From positions 1 through 60,070 of the forward strand of contig NZ_CBXX010000030.1 in assembly GCF_000577615.1 (NCBI RefSeq): a stretch of 60,070 bases of DNA, read 5' to 3'. Positions 17,428 to 26,915 of this stretch are shown here, one piece after another. A program made the translations under genes and the position numbers. Numbering within the stretch: the first letter of the stretch is position 1; each line of letters starts with the position of its first letter. The notes beneath the pieces are model-generated. The model saw nothing but the letters and a program-made list of their open reading frames with translations. It was not told the origin of the DNA and made no database searches. Source of the stretch: Herbaspirillum sp. RV1423 (GTDB lineage Bacteria; Pseudomonadota; Gammaproteobacteria; Burkholderiales; Burkholderiaceae_D).

Positions 17428-17691
17428 ATGGTCGATACAATCAATTTTTTTCAGCAAGGTTTGTGGATGGCCGTCGTGATGGCGGGGCCGCCGTTGATCA
17501 TCGCCACTGCCTGCGGGCTGGTGGTGTCGCTGGTGCAGGCCGTGACGCAGATCCAGGACCAGACGCTGCCTTATGTCGTCAAACTGGTGGCGGTCGCGCT
17601 CACGCTGGCAGGCATGGGGCGCTGGATCGGCGTGGAACTCATCAGCATGACCGATCTGGCGTTGCGGATGGTGCCCAATGCCGGCCGGTGA
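17428..17691 (+). CDS. sctS: T3SS export apparatus protein SctS/HrcS
   Basis: An 87-residue FliQ-family protein with two membrane hairpin segments and the motif VVSLVQAVTQIQDQTLPYV. The ATG at 17428 has AAGGA upstream; the frame extends further back but conservation starts here. It sits between sctR and sctT as expected. Confidence 0.95.
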   Translation: MVDTINFFQQGLWMAVVMAGPPLIIATACGLVVSLVQAVTQIQDQTLPYVVKLVAVALTLAGMGRWIGVELISMTDLALRMVPNAGR

Positions 17692-17710
17692 ACGCTGACG
17701 GGGCGCCACG

Positions 17711-18502
17711 ATGAACGCTTCGTTGCTGCTGGACATCCAGGCAGTGCTGGTCACCATGGCCATCATCACGCCGCGTGTGCTGGTGTGCCTGGTGATCCTG
17801 CCGGGGTTCGGCCTGAACGTGCTGACCGGCATGGCGAGAAATTCGGCGGCGATGGCGATCGCCTTGCCGGCGGCTTTGCCGACCTTCTATTTTGTGCAGA
17901 AGAACGCGCCGGATTTTTTGTTCTCCGGCATGCTGGCTTTCAAGGAGGCCATGATCGGGCTGATGTTCGGCGTCCTGATGGCGATACCGATATGGGTGGT
18001 GCAATCGATCGGTTCCATTTTCGACTTGCAGCGTTCGCCGATCCAGATCCAGGCAAACAATTCCGCTGTCGATCGCGACGCCAGCGCCATCGGCGCCATG
18101 CTGCTGCAGGCGGTGGTGGTGGTCATGGTGCAGGCCGGTCTTTTTTCGGCGTTGGCGCGCATCCTTCTGGAGAGCTATGCGGTATGGCCGGCTTACGCCT
18201 TGTTGCCGCCGTTCGATCCTGGCCATTTCGATGTACTGATCAAGCGTTTCGGCAATTTGCTCTGGTATATCGTGGTCTATGGCGCGCCTGTCATCATTCC
18301 GCTGTTGTTGATTGAATTCGGTTTCGCGCTGGTCGGCGTGTTCGCCTCCAACTTGCAGGTGTCGTTTGCGTCGGCGCCGATCAAGAGCCTGGCCGGCCTG
18401 ATCATCCTGCTGGCCTACTGGTCCACGCTGTCGCATTACGTGGTCGACGATTTCGCGCATTTACTGGAGCTTGGCGCAAGCCTGATCGAGGTCCGCAAAT
18501 GA
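17711..18502 (+). CDS. sctT: T3SS export apparatus protein SctT/HrcT
   Basis: A 263-residue FliR-family membrane protein with about six hydrophobic segments. Recognisable stretches are LMFGVLMAIPIWVVQSIGS and FDLQRSPIQIQANNSAVDRD. It completes the R5S4T1 export pore. The sctU start codon follows after 70 bases. Confidence 0.95.
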   Translation: MNASLLLDIQAVLVTMAIITPRVLVCLVILPGFGLNVLTGMARNSAAMAIALPAALPTFYFVQKNAPDFLFSGMLAFKEAMIGLMFGVLMAIPIWVVQSIGSIFDLQRSPIQIQANNSAVDRDASAIGAMLLQAVVVVMVQAGLFSALARILLESYAVWPAYALLPPFDPGHFDVLIKRFGNLLWYIVVYGAPVIIPLLLIEFGFALVGVFASNLQVSFASAPIKSLAGLIILLAYWSTLSHYVVDDFAHLLELGASLIEVRK

Positions 18503-18572
18503 CGGACTTGGCCTGCTTGCTGTTATCGTTGCCGTCATCGTCATTCGCCGTGGGTGCGGATCAGGAGCGGCC

Positions 18573-19685
18573 ATGAGTGAAGACAAGAACGAAGAACCCA
18601 CCCAGAAAAAGATCGATGACGCCCGCGAGAAGGGACAGATCGCGGTCAGTCGCGACCTCGCCAAACTCGCCACGCTGGTGGCGGTGGCCGAGACCGCTTT
18701 CGCCACCGAGTCCTTATGGCGCGGCGTCCTGTTCAATCTGTTCAACACCAGCATACTCGACGTCAACCGTGATTTTTCGCTGTCCATGGCGCAAATGATG
18801 ACTAGCGCCGGGGTGTTCCTGGTGATTGTCTTCTTCGTATGTTTCCTGATTTGCATCCTGACTGCAGTGGCGGGGCATTGGGGCCAGTTCGGCGTATTGA
18901 TCGCCCCCGAGGCGATCACGCCGAAGTTCGACAAACTCAATCCCGTCAATGGCTTGAAGCAATTGTTTTCGAAGAAGAAGGTGGTCGAATTGCTGACCAC
19001 CGTCAGCAAGGCGCTGTTGATCGGCGGCATCGTCTACAGCCTGATTCGCAGCCATCTCGGCACCATCATCGCGTTGTCGAATGGCGAGCCCAAGGACAGC
19101 TTCGAGGTTTTTCTCGCGCTGCTGCGCTCGATCTTCCATGTCATTGTAGTGGTATGCCTGCTGCTGGGCATTATCGATTACGCCATCCAGCATCATTTCC
19201 ACAAAAAGGAACTGATGATGGACCAGGAAGAAATCAAGAAGGAGCACAAGGAATCCGAAGGCGATCCTCTGATCAAGAACCAGCGTAAACGCCTGGCGCG
19301 GCAATGGGCCAACGAAAGCCCGGAAGCAAAGACCGAAGATGCCAATGCGGTGGTGACCAACCCGACCCATTTCGCCATCGCCTTGTATTACGACGCCGAC
19401 GAACTGATGGTGCCGGTGGTGCTGGCCAAGGGCAAGGACGAAGTGGCGCAGGCAATGATCCGGCGTGCCCGCGCTTGCGGTATCCCTGTGATACGCCACG
19501 TATGGCTGGCGCGCACCTTGTATGCTTCTTGCCGTCCCGACACCGTGATTCCGAAAGCCAGTTACGAAGCGGTCGCGCAAGTCTATGCAGTAGTGCATGA
19601 ATTGATGGCCACCCATCAGCTCGACAAGGAAGTGGAGCTGGAAATGTTCGGCGAGGCGCCCAACGGCACACCACCTGTCGGTTAG
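18573..19685 (+). CDS. sctU: T3SS autocleaved switch protein SctU/HrcU
   Basis: A 370-residue FlhB-family protein. The N-terminus has the family start (KNEEPTQKKIDDAREKGQIA), followed by four membrane segments and a cytoplasmic domain with the autocleavage motif NPTH in AVVTNPTHFAIALYYD. The C-terminal KGKDEVAQAMIRRARACGIP is also conserved. All parts expected for function are present. It ends the R-S-T-U run. Confidence 0.96.
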   Translation: MSEDKNEEPTQKKIDDAREKGQIAVSRDLAKLATLVAVAETAFATESLWRGVLFNLFNTSILDVNRDFSLSMAQMMTSAGVFLVIVFFVCFLICILTAVAGHWGQFGVLIAPEAITPKFDKLNPVNGLKQLFSKKKVVELLTTVSKALLIGGIVYSLIRSHLGTIIALSNGEPKDSFEVFLALLRSIFHVIVVVCLLLGIIDYAIQHHFHKKELMMDQEEIKKEHKESEGDPLIKNQRKRLARQWANESPEAKTEDANAVVTNPTHFAIALYYDADELMVPVVLAKGKDEVAQAMIRRARACGIPVIRHVWLARTLYASCRPDTVIPKASYEAVAQVYAVVHELMATHQLDKEVELEMFGEAPNGTPPVG

Positions 19686-19748
19686 AACACATTCCGCCTG
19701 TTGATGAAATGGATTTTAGCCGTCCGCGAAGGAAAAATATGAGTCGCC

Positions 19749-20438
19749 ATGACCGGAAAAAATAACGCTATCACCGACGCCATCGCGTCCAGCGCCGGCG
19801 AAGCCGCCGCGCGCGAGACGCGCAGTCGCCAGGCGCACGTCGAAGCGGAGCGTCGCGCTCAGACCTTGCGCAGCAGCACGCCCGTCAGGCTGCAACAAGA
19901 CGATTCCACCGGGGCGGAGCAGGCCGAAAACAATGGGGAGGATCCTGCGATCGGCGCCGAGGCGCTAGTGCCCGCCGGACTTGAAATCATCAGCGGCGCA
20001 TATCCAGGCAAGGGCGCCGGATCCGTAGCATCGGGATACGGCAATGCGGACACCGGCGTGTTATCGGGCGCGGCTCACGCCAAGGCGGGAAGCGGAGATT
20101 TTTTTCAGGACGAGGTCGAGCGCAGCGACAATACCATCCTCGGCAGCGGCGATCGCGCGCACCACATGGCGCTCAAGAATTCCTACCACCCCTTTCCTCC
20201 ACGGCCGCTACCGATCGGGCGCGCGTCGCTGTTGCCTTCGCTGCGGCCGGCGTCGCGGGCGGAGTGCCAGCGCCGTTGCGGCAAGGCGGGGTTCTGCGAT
20301 CCCTCTTCCGAACTCGGTTGCGGCGGCGAATATTGCGGAAACCGCTACGAGATGATGTCGGAACAGCAAGTTTCTCCTGTTGCGTCGCCGGCACTGCCAC
20401 GCGGTGCCCGCGACGATGAAAAAAATGAGATTGAATAA
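19749..20438 (+). CDS. Hypothetical protein between sctU and sctI
   Basis: A 229-residue protein with no recognised domain. The first 70 residues are polar and helical (SAGEAAARETRSRQAHVEAE), with no signal peptide. Seven Cys fall within a short region near residues 178-200 (CQRRCGKAGFC ... CGGEYC), which could bind metal or form disulfides. In P. syringae this position holds hrpA and hrpZ, so a secreted substrate is possible, but it resembles neither pilin nor harpin. A fragment of the MITE end lies just before it, near 19693. Confidence 0.5.
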   Translation: MTGKNNAITDAIASSAGEAAARETRSRQAHVEAERRAQTLRSSTPVRLQQDDSTGAEQAENNGEDPAIGAEALVPAGLEIISGAYPGKGAGSVASGYGNADTGVLSGAAHAKAGSGDFFQDEVERSDNTILGSGDRAHHMALKNSYHPFPPRPLPIGRASLLPSLRPASRAECQRRCGKAGFCDPSSELGCGGEYCGNRYEMMSEQQVSPVASPALPRGARDDEKNEIE

Positions 20439-20538
20439 ACGAGATCGGACAAGACCGCGTTGGCCGATAGCTGTGACGAAACATTCCGCATTTTCTCCGG
20501 CGCCGGTCGGTTTCCTGGGTGTGAGCCTGGGTCATGGT

Positions 20539-20567
20539 GGAACCCGCAACGTCGCCGCGACCACCTA
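20539..20567 (+). promoter_or_regulatory. Consensus hrp box upstream of sctI
   Basis: GGAACC at 20539-20544, 16 bases, then CCACCTA at 20561-20567: an exact match to GGAACC-N16-CCACNNA, the HrpL promoter. It is about 40 bp before the sctI ATG and in the direction of the sctI-J-K-L-C genes. Confidence 0.85.
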
Positions 20568-20605
20568 CCTCCGGACAATCAAGGTATTTTGTGGAGCCGG
20601 CAAAA

Positions 20606-21010
20606 ATGAACGCAACAACTGAAGTGGCGGCGGTTTCTGGTATTTCTTCGCGCGGCGCTGAGCAGAAGAGCCAGTTCGCAGTGGAAATACAATCGTTCGA
20701 CGCCAACGACGGCATGCAGTTTCGCGCGGCGCTGGAACGCAACATGCGCGAACAGGTGCCCAAAATTTCATCCGACAGCCATTCGCTCGGCACGGCCATC
20801 GCCAATCGCACAACCAATCTCGCTTCGGAGGTGAAGCAGGACCAGCTTCACGTTTCCAAATTGCTGGAACAGGCCACCCGAACTGGTGATTCGCTGCAAT
20901 TGATGAAGGCCATGATGGCGCTCAACGATTTCCAGTTGCGTGTGCAGACCATTTCAAAAACTGTATCGAAGGCGGCATCCTCGGTCGATTCGTTGACCAA
21001 GTTGCAGTAA
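20606..21010 (+). CDS. sctI: T3SS inner rod protein SctI/HrpB
   Basis: A 134-residue protein starting at the ATG at 20606, first in the operon after the hrp box. The C-terminal 60 residues are helical with the pattern of inner rod proteins (LMKAMMALNDFQLRVQTISK, then TVSKAASSVDSLTKLQ). The position immediately before sctJ is that of hrpB in group I Hrp systems. The protein links the export pore to the needle. Confidence 0.8.
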   Translation: MNATTEVAAVSGISSRGAEQKSQFAVEIQSFDANDGMQFRAALERNMREQVPKISSDSHSLGTAIANRTTNLASEVKQDQLHVSKLLEQATRTGDSLQLMKAMMALNDFQLRVQTISKTVSKAASSVDSLTKLQ

Positions 21011-21082
21011 TCCGGGGCGCCATCGCCCTGCCATTTCCTGATGTCGAACCCGATCTCCGGATCGGTATTTTTCTTCGTGAAA

Positions 21083-22015
21083 ATGAAAAACCTCTTCAAG
21101 TGGGCATGTATTTTCGGACTGCTGGCATTGCTGAGCGCCTGTGGCAAGATGGTCATTCTGCAAGCCGGACTGACCGATGGCGACGCGAATGAAATCGTCC
21201 TGATCCTGAACCGCAAGGGGATGGAGGTCGAGAAGCAGAAGAACAAGGAAGGCGTGAGCTTGCTGGTCAAGGAACAGGACCTGTCGCGCGCCACCGAAGC
21301 CATGAATGTCGCCGGCTTGCCGCGCCGCGCCTTGTCCAACCTGGGGGAGGTGTTCAAGAAGCAGGGCATGATTTCGACCCCGATGGAAGAGCGCATCCGC
21401 TATATCCACGGCTTGTCGGAAGAACTGGAAAATACCTTGCAACAATTCGACAATGTGGTGTCGGCGCGCGTGCATGTGGTGCTGCCGGAACGCATCGCGC
21501 CGGGCGAGCCGATCCAGCCGTCGTCTGCCGCCGTGTTCGTCAAATACCGACCACCGCTCGATGAGGACGCCATCATGCCGCGCGTGCGCCGACTGGTGGC
21601 CTCGAGTATCCCGGGCCTGTCGGGGGATGAGGGACGCAACAAGGTCTCGGTGGTGATGGTGCCGGCCGAACCGCCACCCCCGGGAATCGAGTGGACCACG
21701 GTGGGGCCGTTCATTGTTGCAGTCGCCTCGGCGGGAGACCTGATGTTTACATTGTTGGCGATGACTTTACTGACTTTGCTGTGTCTGGGTTATGTCGGTC
21801 TGCGCGCCGCCATGCGTAATGAAAAAGTGGCGCAATGGGTGATGCAATTGACAATGCGCTGGGCGGCGAATCGTGCTGCGGCGCGTGAAAAAGCCGTCGC
21901 CAAGGCCGCCGCCAGAACAGCCGCGGCAGCTCAGTCGCTGATGGCGACCATGCCCAAAGCGACGCCGGCGGGAACATCGCCGCCATCTTCGGCAACGCCG
22001 CCTAAATCGCGATGA
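21083..22015 (+). CDS. sctJ: T3SS inner-membrane ring lipoprotein SctJ/HrcJ
   Basis: A 310-residue protein. The ATG at 21083 was chosen over 21041 because it gives a proper lipoprotein signal (MKNLFKWACIFGLLALLSAC, Cys at 20). The YscJ domains follow: LQAGLTDGDANEIVLILNRK, GLPRRALSNLGEVFKKQGM, and DNVVSARVHVVLPER with the conserved VVLP. A second membrane segment lies near residues 208-235 (FIVAVASAGDLMFTLLAMTL). The tail is basic and Ala-rich. It overlaps sctK by 4 bases. Confidence 0.95.
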   Translation: MKNLFKWACIFGLLALLSACGKMVILQAGLTDGDANEIVLILNRKGMEVEKQKNKEGVSLLVKEQDLSRATEAMNVAGLPRRALSNLGEVFKKQGMISTPMEERIRYIHGLSEELENTLQQFDNVVSARVHVVLPERIAPGEPIQPSSAAVFVKYRPPLDEDAIMPRVRRLVASSIPGLSGDEGRNKVSVVMVPAEPPPPGIEWTTVGPFIVAVASAGDLMFTLLAMTLLTLLCLGYVGLRAAMRNEKVAQWVMQLTMRWAANRAAAREKAVAKAAARTAAAAQSLMATMPKATPAGTSPPSSATPPKSR

Positions 22016-22665
22016 CTGGGATACCGGACCGGCGCGTGCATTCTGAAAATAGCCCTGGCCTGGCGTCGAATGCGTTGCCGCCATTTTTTCTGGAGTGGTG
22101 GTTTGCACCCTGGATGTATGCACCCGAACAGCCACCCATGCCGCACATTGCCGGGTTGCTGGCGCAACGCGACGGCTATCGCTTGTGGTGCAGCCGCGCC
22201 GGACTCGTGCCGGAATTGCCGCGCGTTTTCGACAGCGCCTGGCATATCGCCGCGCTGCGTCACCGTAATGAACTGTTACGGTGCGCAGGCTTGTTCGGCG
22301 GCCTGTTTGCCGCGCGTGAGCGCGACCAGGCGGCGTTGCAGGGATTACCCAGGGATTTGCAGCGTTGGTGCATGAGCGTGGCGCTGGCGCAGCCATTGAA
22401 AGCCGCCGACATGAACCTGCCTGCGCAGGCGGGATTGGAGGGACGAGGCTTGCTGGAGTTGGGCAGGCGCCTGGAGCAGGATTTTCCCGGCCTGTGGTCG
22501 CGCCTGTTGCTGATGTTGCCGCGCGCGCAAGCGAACTTGCTTGCGGAGACGCTGGCGCGGGGGAGGACCGACGTTGGTGTAGATGCCGACAGCGGCGCCG
22601 TCGACGTGCGGGCGCAGCGCTGCTGGAGAATTTGCGTCGACCGGATGCGCTCGATGGACAATTGA
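22012..22665 (+). CDS. sctK: T3SS sorting platform protein SctK/HrpD
   Basis: A 217-residue soluble protein. SctK proteins are poorly conserved; size, hydrophobic helices (LEWWFAPWMYAP, GLLELGRRLEQDFPGLW) and its position between sctJ and sctL support the call. It would link the C-ring pods to SctD. Confidence 0.75.
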   Translation: MTGIPDRRVHSENSPGLASNALPPFFLEWWFAPWMYAPEQPPMPHIAGLLAQRDGYRLWCSRAGLVPELPRVFDSAWHIAALRHRNELLRCAGLFGGLFAARERDQAALQGLPRDLQRWCMSVALAQPLKAADMNLPAQAGLEGRGLLELGRRLEQDFPGLWSRLLLMLPRAQANLLAETLARGRTDVGVDADSGAVDVRAQRCWRICVDRMRSMDN

Positions 22666-22694
22666 AGTTGTCGGCTTTCCAAAGAAAGACGGAT

Positions 22695-23411
22695 ATGAAA
22701 GATTTTTGCATCCAGACCATCAAGGTCCCCGATGTGTTGCGCGCCGATCATGGGGTGCTGCATGCAGCCTCGTTGCTGGTGACTGCCGACGCCCGCCGCG
22801 CTGCCGAGCACATCGTGGCGCAGGCGCAGGAACAGGCCGACAAGCTGCGTGCGGCGGCGCAACTGGACGCGCAGCAGGCGGTACGCCGCGAGCAGGAAGA
22901 AGTCGCTCGCCGCGCCACATATTTGCTGCAAGGTTTGCAGCACGCGCAACGCGATATGCTGGCGCGCGTGGAGACCCTGGTGGTCGCGCTTGCACAGGAG
23001 ACCTTCGATCGCCTGGTGTTGGAACTGACGCCGCGCGAGCGCACCGCCGCGATGCTGCGCCGGATCGTACAGGAGGCACCCAATAAACTGGTTGCGCCCG
23101 TGCTGGCCTTGCATCCCGACGATATCGGCGAGATCGGCGACGTCTCGCATAGCGGTTGGGAGCTCAAGAGCGTACCGGCCCTGAGACCGGGGACCTGCCG
23201 GCTCGAAGCCGCGAGCGGCGAATGGCGCGCCGAATTCCAGCTCGCCGTTGATGCGTTGCGGTCGGGGCTGGGCGTGGCGGCCGAGGTATTTGCGGCGCCG
23301 CTCGCCGATGGAGAGACGCCAGGCGTGCAAAGGGAGGAAGCGGGGGTCATAAATCTTGAGAATTTCGATGGTGACGAAGCCGGCGTTGCCGCCACTCACC
23401 AGAGTCATTAA
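22695..23411 (+). CDS. sctL: T3SS stator protein SctL/HrpE
   Basis: A 238-residue protein starting at the ATG at 22695. It has a long Ala/Gln/Arg-rich helix near residues 35-85 (EHIVAQAQEQADKLRAAAQL), the FliH/V-ATPase-E-type stalk, and a C-terminal alpha/beta domain (VPALRPGTCRLEAASGEWRA). SctL holds and regulates the ATPase SctN. The frame runs further upstream inside sctK, but the conserved part starts here. Confidence 0.87.
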   Translation: MKDFCIQTIKVPDVLRADHGVLHAASLLVTADARRAAEHIVAQAQEQADKLRAAAQLDAQQAVRREQEEVARRATYLLQGLQHAQRDMLARVETLVVALAQETFDRLVLELTPRERTAAMLRRIVQEAPNKLVAPVLALHPDDIGEIGDVSHSGWELKSVPALRPGTCRLEAASGEWRAEFQLAVDALRSGLGVAAEVFAAPLADGETPGVQREEAGVINLENFDGDEAGVAATHQSH

Positions 23412-23488
23412 CAAGAGCCGCCGGCAAGCGCAAGGGCGCAGGCGGGGCTTTTGTCAAGGCTCTTAGTCATTCGCGAGGAGAAGACGTC

Positions 23489-23722
23489 ATGTCCAGCAAT
23501 CACAATCCTGTATTGCAGAATTTACGCCATTTGAATCAGAAATTCGAGGAAGTCACGGGGAAACTCAACGACTTCAACCGTCGCCAGGCAGACGGTGAAA
23601 TGCCTGACCCGAATGAATTCACCGCCTTGCTGGAAAAGCAATCCGTCGCCAAGAGCGCCATGTCGGCGCAGTTCAATCTGTTGCAAAAACCGTTGAAGAC
23701 GGTATTGAACGAAACCAAGTAG
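23489..23722 (+). CDS. hrpF: HrpF-like small T3SS protein
   Basis: A 77-residue helical protein preceded by a strong ribosome-binding site (GAGGAG). The end, LLQKPLKTVLNET, resembles the end of P. syringae HrpF (APLKIILDSF, from memory), and it is followed by an HrpG-like gene and sctC, exactly the hrpF-hrpG-hrcC order. It could be a co-chaperone for the needle/pilin subunit. Alternatively it is a divergent needle protein, since its size fits, but the family needle motif is not seen. Confidence 0.6.
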   Translation: MSSNHNPVLQNLRHLNQKFEEVTGKLNDFNRRQADGEMPDPNEFTALLEKQSVAKSAMSAQFNLLQKPLKTVLNETK

Positions 23723-23726
23723 GGCC

Positions 23727-24131
23727 ATGGCTGCCGACCACATCGAACAGTGGCTGGAAAACCTGCCGCTGGATGAACCCGTCGATATCGACGGCGAAAC
23801 CGCGATCCTGAAGTTGAAACCGAATGGTGCAGAACTCGGCATTTTCCTGGCGCCGATGTATACCGACGTCATGCTGGTCGACGCCTTGCGCAGCAGTTTC
23901 CAGGTTGCGCTCGACTTCAATGCCGGCCTGTCGACCGAAGGCGAAGACTTGATGTTGACGCAATGGTTGCCCTACGTCGGTTCCTGGACGGAGGCGGCTG
24001 AGGCATTGGAGAGCATATTGAACCAGGCCGGCATGTTGCGCGCCGCAATGGCCTATGCCGGCCCGGGGCGGCAAGAAAAAGACGTCAGGCGCGGCGAAGA
24101 ACGTGTGCGCAAACTATTTTCCGGGGGATGA
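23727..24131 (+). CDS. hrpG: HrpG-like T3SS chaperone
   Basis: A 134-residue acidic protein 4 bases after the HrpF-like gene. Segments such as HIEQWLENLPLDEPVDIDGE and GIFLAPMYTDVMLVDAL suggest a class I chaperone fold, and its position before the secretin gene matches P. syringae hrpG (unrelated to the Xanthomonas regulator of the same name). The Arg/Lys-rich end overlaps the upstream region of sctC; the stop is two bases before the sctC ATG. Confidence 0.6.
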   Translation: MAADHIEQWLENLPLDEPVDIDGETAILKLKPNGAELGIFLAPMYTDVMLVDALRSSFQVALDFNAGLSTEGEDLMLTQWLPYVGSWTEAAEALESILNQAGMLRAAMAYAGPGRQEKDVRRGEERVRKLFSGG

Positions 24132-24132
24132 A

Positions 24133-26175
24133 ATGAAATTCCTTGAATTGCTCAAGTCCTGGGGCATGGGGGCGTTGCTGGCGATATTGCTGCTGTGGGG
24201 GACCACTTTGCACGCGGCGACGCCGGCGGCATGGAAGGACACAGGGTTTTCCATCAATGCCACCAGTATGACCTTGCGCAGCGTCATGGAAGAATTCAGC
24301 CGCACTTATGGCGTGCGTCTGGCGATGACTGCGGAAGGCGACCGCCTGGTCAGGAATCGCCTGAAAGCGGACAACGGCATCGAGTTCCTGAATCGCCTGG
24401 CGGCCACTCATAAATTTCACTGGTTCGTCTACAACAACACCTTGTACGTGGTGTCGGCCAGCGACAATACTTCGGTGCGGCTGGAGGTCGGTGAAGATGC
24501 CGTGCAGGACGCCAAGTCGGCGCTGATCGGCCTCGGTCTGTTCGACGACCGTTTCGGCTGGGGCGAGTTGCCGGACGAAGGCGTGGTGATTGTCGGCGGT
24601 CCACGCGCTTATGTCGACCTGGCGCGCGAGATTCTGTTGCCCGAAGAAAAGAAGGAGATGCGCAAAGGCAAGCAGATCATGATGTTCCGGCTGAAGTATG
24701 CGACGGCCATGGATCGCGTGATCAATTCGCGCGGCAAGAGCGAGACCATCCCCGGGATTAAAACGATCTTGAGCAACCTGTTGTTCGGCGCGCACGCCTC
24801 GGGCGAAAGAGTGACGGGATCGTCGCCGGGCACCTATTTCGACACAGATAGCCGCAAGCGTTCGCGCATGCCAAAAAACGAACGAGGCAGCGCCCGTGAA
24901 GTCGGCGGCGATCGTTTCACGCCATTGTTCGGCGCACCATCGGCCAATTTGAAAAACCGACTGCCGGTCGACGACGACGGTGGCGACGATGAGGCCGCCT
25001 CCGGGAAACGCGGTTCGTCCGGCAATGAAGACCGTTCGCGTCCGCGCATCGAAGCCGATGCGACCTTGAATGCGATCATGATTTACGACGATATCAAGAA
25101 GAAGGAAACGTATGCCTCGCTGATCGCGCAACTGGATATCCAGCCGCAGCAGATCGAGATCGAGGCGCTGATCGTGGATATCGATCGCAGCAAGTTATCC
25201 GACATGGGCGTGGAATGGGGTGTACGCGCCGGTGCTGTCAGCACCATGGTGAACGGCATGATGGTCGATTCGGCCGGGACCAACCTGCCGCTGCCCGGCG
25301 CCACCCTGTTGATCAGCAACGCGGCGCGCTTCTATGCCCGGCTGAAAGCAATGGAGTCCAACGGCGAAGCGCACGTGCTGGCGACGCCGACCGTACTGAC
25401 GTTGGATAACGTCGCGGCGGTGCTGGATCTGAGCCGCAGCGCCTACGTGTCGTTGATCGGCGAACGCGTGGCGGATATGTCCGACATCACCGCCGGCACC
25501 ATGCTGCGCGTGATTCCGCGCATCATCCGCGAAGGCGGACAGACGCGTGTGCGGCTGGAGGTCGACATCGAAGACGGCTCAATCGACAGCCCTGACAGCA
25601 GCAGCTCGTCGAGTTCCGGTTCCAGCGGCAATACCGGCACCATCTCGGCGAATGTCACGCGCTCCACCATCAGCACGCAAGCCATCATCGATGCGCAGCA
25701 AACCTTGATGATCGGCGGTTATCGCGCCGAGTCGCTGACCAAGAACAAACAGAAGGTGCCGGTGCTGGGCGATATCCCACTGCTGGGCGGGCTGTTCCGC
25801 AGCGAGTCGCAATCGACCAGCACGCGCGAGCGGCTGTTCCTGATCACACCGCGCATTACCGGTACCGATGGTACGGCCGCCGCCACGTCCTCGAAAATCT
25901 CGGAGCGCGCCAAAGCCGCTGCCAAGGAACAACGCGCCGTCGCGCTTGCAGCAAGCGGCGGAACAAACGGTGTCGTCACGGGCGATCCTGCCGCCGCGCC
26001 GAAGTTGCCGTTGCCGCCGCCCGGACCGGGCGTCGGCGCTGCAGCGCCGGTAAGCGGACCGCCCGCGATGGCGTCGACGGTGGAGGGACCATTGTTGCCG
26101 ATCGGTAGCGGCGTGCACTTGCCGACACGCGTGCGCAACAAATGCGCCAAGCCGCGCGGCATCGGCCTGCTGTAA
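24133..26175 (+). CDS. sctC: T3SS outer-membrane secretin SctC/HrcC
   Basis: A 680-residue secretin. The Sec signal ends near residue 28 (LLWGTTLHAATP). N0/N1/N3 ring domains follow, separated by a charged, disordered loop near residues 245-300. The secretin core has QQIEIEALIVDIDRSKLSDM, VLATPTVLTLDN and the family signature VPVLGDIPLLGGLFRS. A Pro/Gly-rich tail ends the chain. The ATG at 24133 overlaps the upstream gene's stop region. It is the last gene before a terminator; hrpT and hrpV homologues, which follow in P. syringae, are not seen. Confidence 0.95.
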   Translation: MKFLELLKSWGMGALLAILLLWGTTLHAATPAAWKDTGFSINATSMTLRSVMEEFSRTYGVRLAMTAEGDRLVRNRLKADNGIEFLNRLAATHKFHWFVYNNTLYVVSASDNTSVRLEVGEDAVQDAKSALIGLGLFDDRFGWGELPDEGVVIVGGPRAYVDLAREILLPEEKKEMRKGKQIMMFRLKYATAMDRVINSRGKSETIPGIKTILSNLLFGAHASGERVTGSSPGTYFDTDSRKRSRMPKNERGSAREVGGDRFTPLFGAPSANLKNRLPVDDDGGDDEAASGKRGSSGNEDRSRPRIEADATLNAIMIYDDIKKKETYASLIAQLDIQPQQIEIEALIVDIDRSKLSDMGVEWGVRAGAVSTMVNGMMVDSAGTNLPLPGATLLISNAARFYARLKAMESNGEAHVLATPTVLTLDNVAAVLDLSRSAYVSLIGERVADMSDITAGTMLRVIPRIIREGGQTRVRLEVDIEDGSIDSPDSSSSSSSGSSGNTGTISANVTRSTISTQAIIDAQQTLMIGGYRAESLTKNKQKVPVLGDIPLLGGLFRSESQSTSTRERLFLITPRITGTDGTAAATSSKISERAKAAAKEQRAVALAASGGTNGVVTGDPAAAPKLPLPPPGPGVGAAAPVSGPPAMASTVEGPLLPIGSGVHLPTRVRNKCAKPRGIGLL

Positions 26176-26355
26176 CGGCAATGTCAAAACGAATATGAAT
26201 CTTCATGCATATGCAATGCGATTTTTACACGCGGCGGAAGGATGGCAGGAGCGCGCCGATAGAAGCGGAGGGTGTCCGCGACCGCTTCGATGAAGAGCCG
26301 GCCGACGTATTCCGGTGAGGGAACCCCGGCGTCGCAAGCGCCAGGGAGGTGCCGT

Positions 26356-26382
26356 GCCGGAAGGGTGCTCCGGCGTTTTTTT
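26356..26382 (+). terminator. Rho-independent terminator of the sctC operon
   Basis: GCCGGA (26356-26361) pairs with TCCGGC (26369-26374) and is followed by G and seven T. It lies about 180 bp after sctC. Confidence 0.8.
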
Positions 26383-26915
26383 GAATTGAAAAATTGGTCG
26401 TTCTTCGCATCGCTGCGATGACGCCAAGATAAGTGAGCAGCATTTCTCAAGGAAATTCGGCAGAAATGCGAGCTGGCGCAAACAGTTTTCGATAGTGGAT
26501 TTTTTTTGATTGCTCGATTTTCCGAGTTCCCCTTGCAGGTCATATTTTTTGAGAATTTTTATCTGGGCTTTCGTTACCATCAGAAAAAATTCAATCGCAG
26601 CAGAAAAATAAAAATGCGAAAAATTTGACCACCGTGGAATCGCGAACAGGGGGATTGTTCAATCAACAAAATTGGGAAAACGGCAAGTGTGCAGACGTGC
26701 AGATATGACAACGAGGAGTCGCAGCGCCGTTTAGCGTCGTGGCGATGGGCAGGTGATTCCTGCAAGGTCATTCAAGGCTAGGCATTTTATTTTCGTCAGC
26801 GCAGCAACGGGATGATTTGGTCGGCATTGCAACAGCGTCGAAAAATGGTCTCCCGATCGACACCGAGTCGTTGCGCTTTTGATCTTTTTACTGTGCGGCA
26901 GAGAAGGGTAGGGTT
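26383..26915. other. Intergenic region between T3SS and pilus operons
   Basis: AT-rich for this part of the window and without a supported gene. It should contain the pil operon promoter; GAAGGG just before 26916 is a good ribosome-binding site for pilL. No hrp box is present, so the pilus is probably not under HrpL control. Confidence 0.4.
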
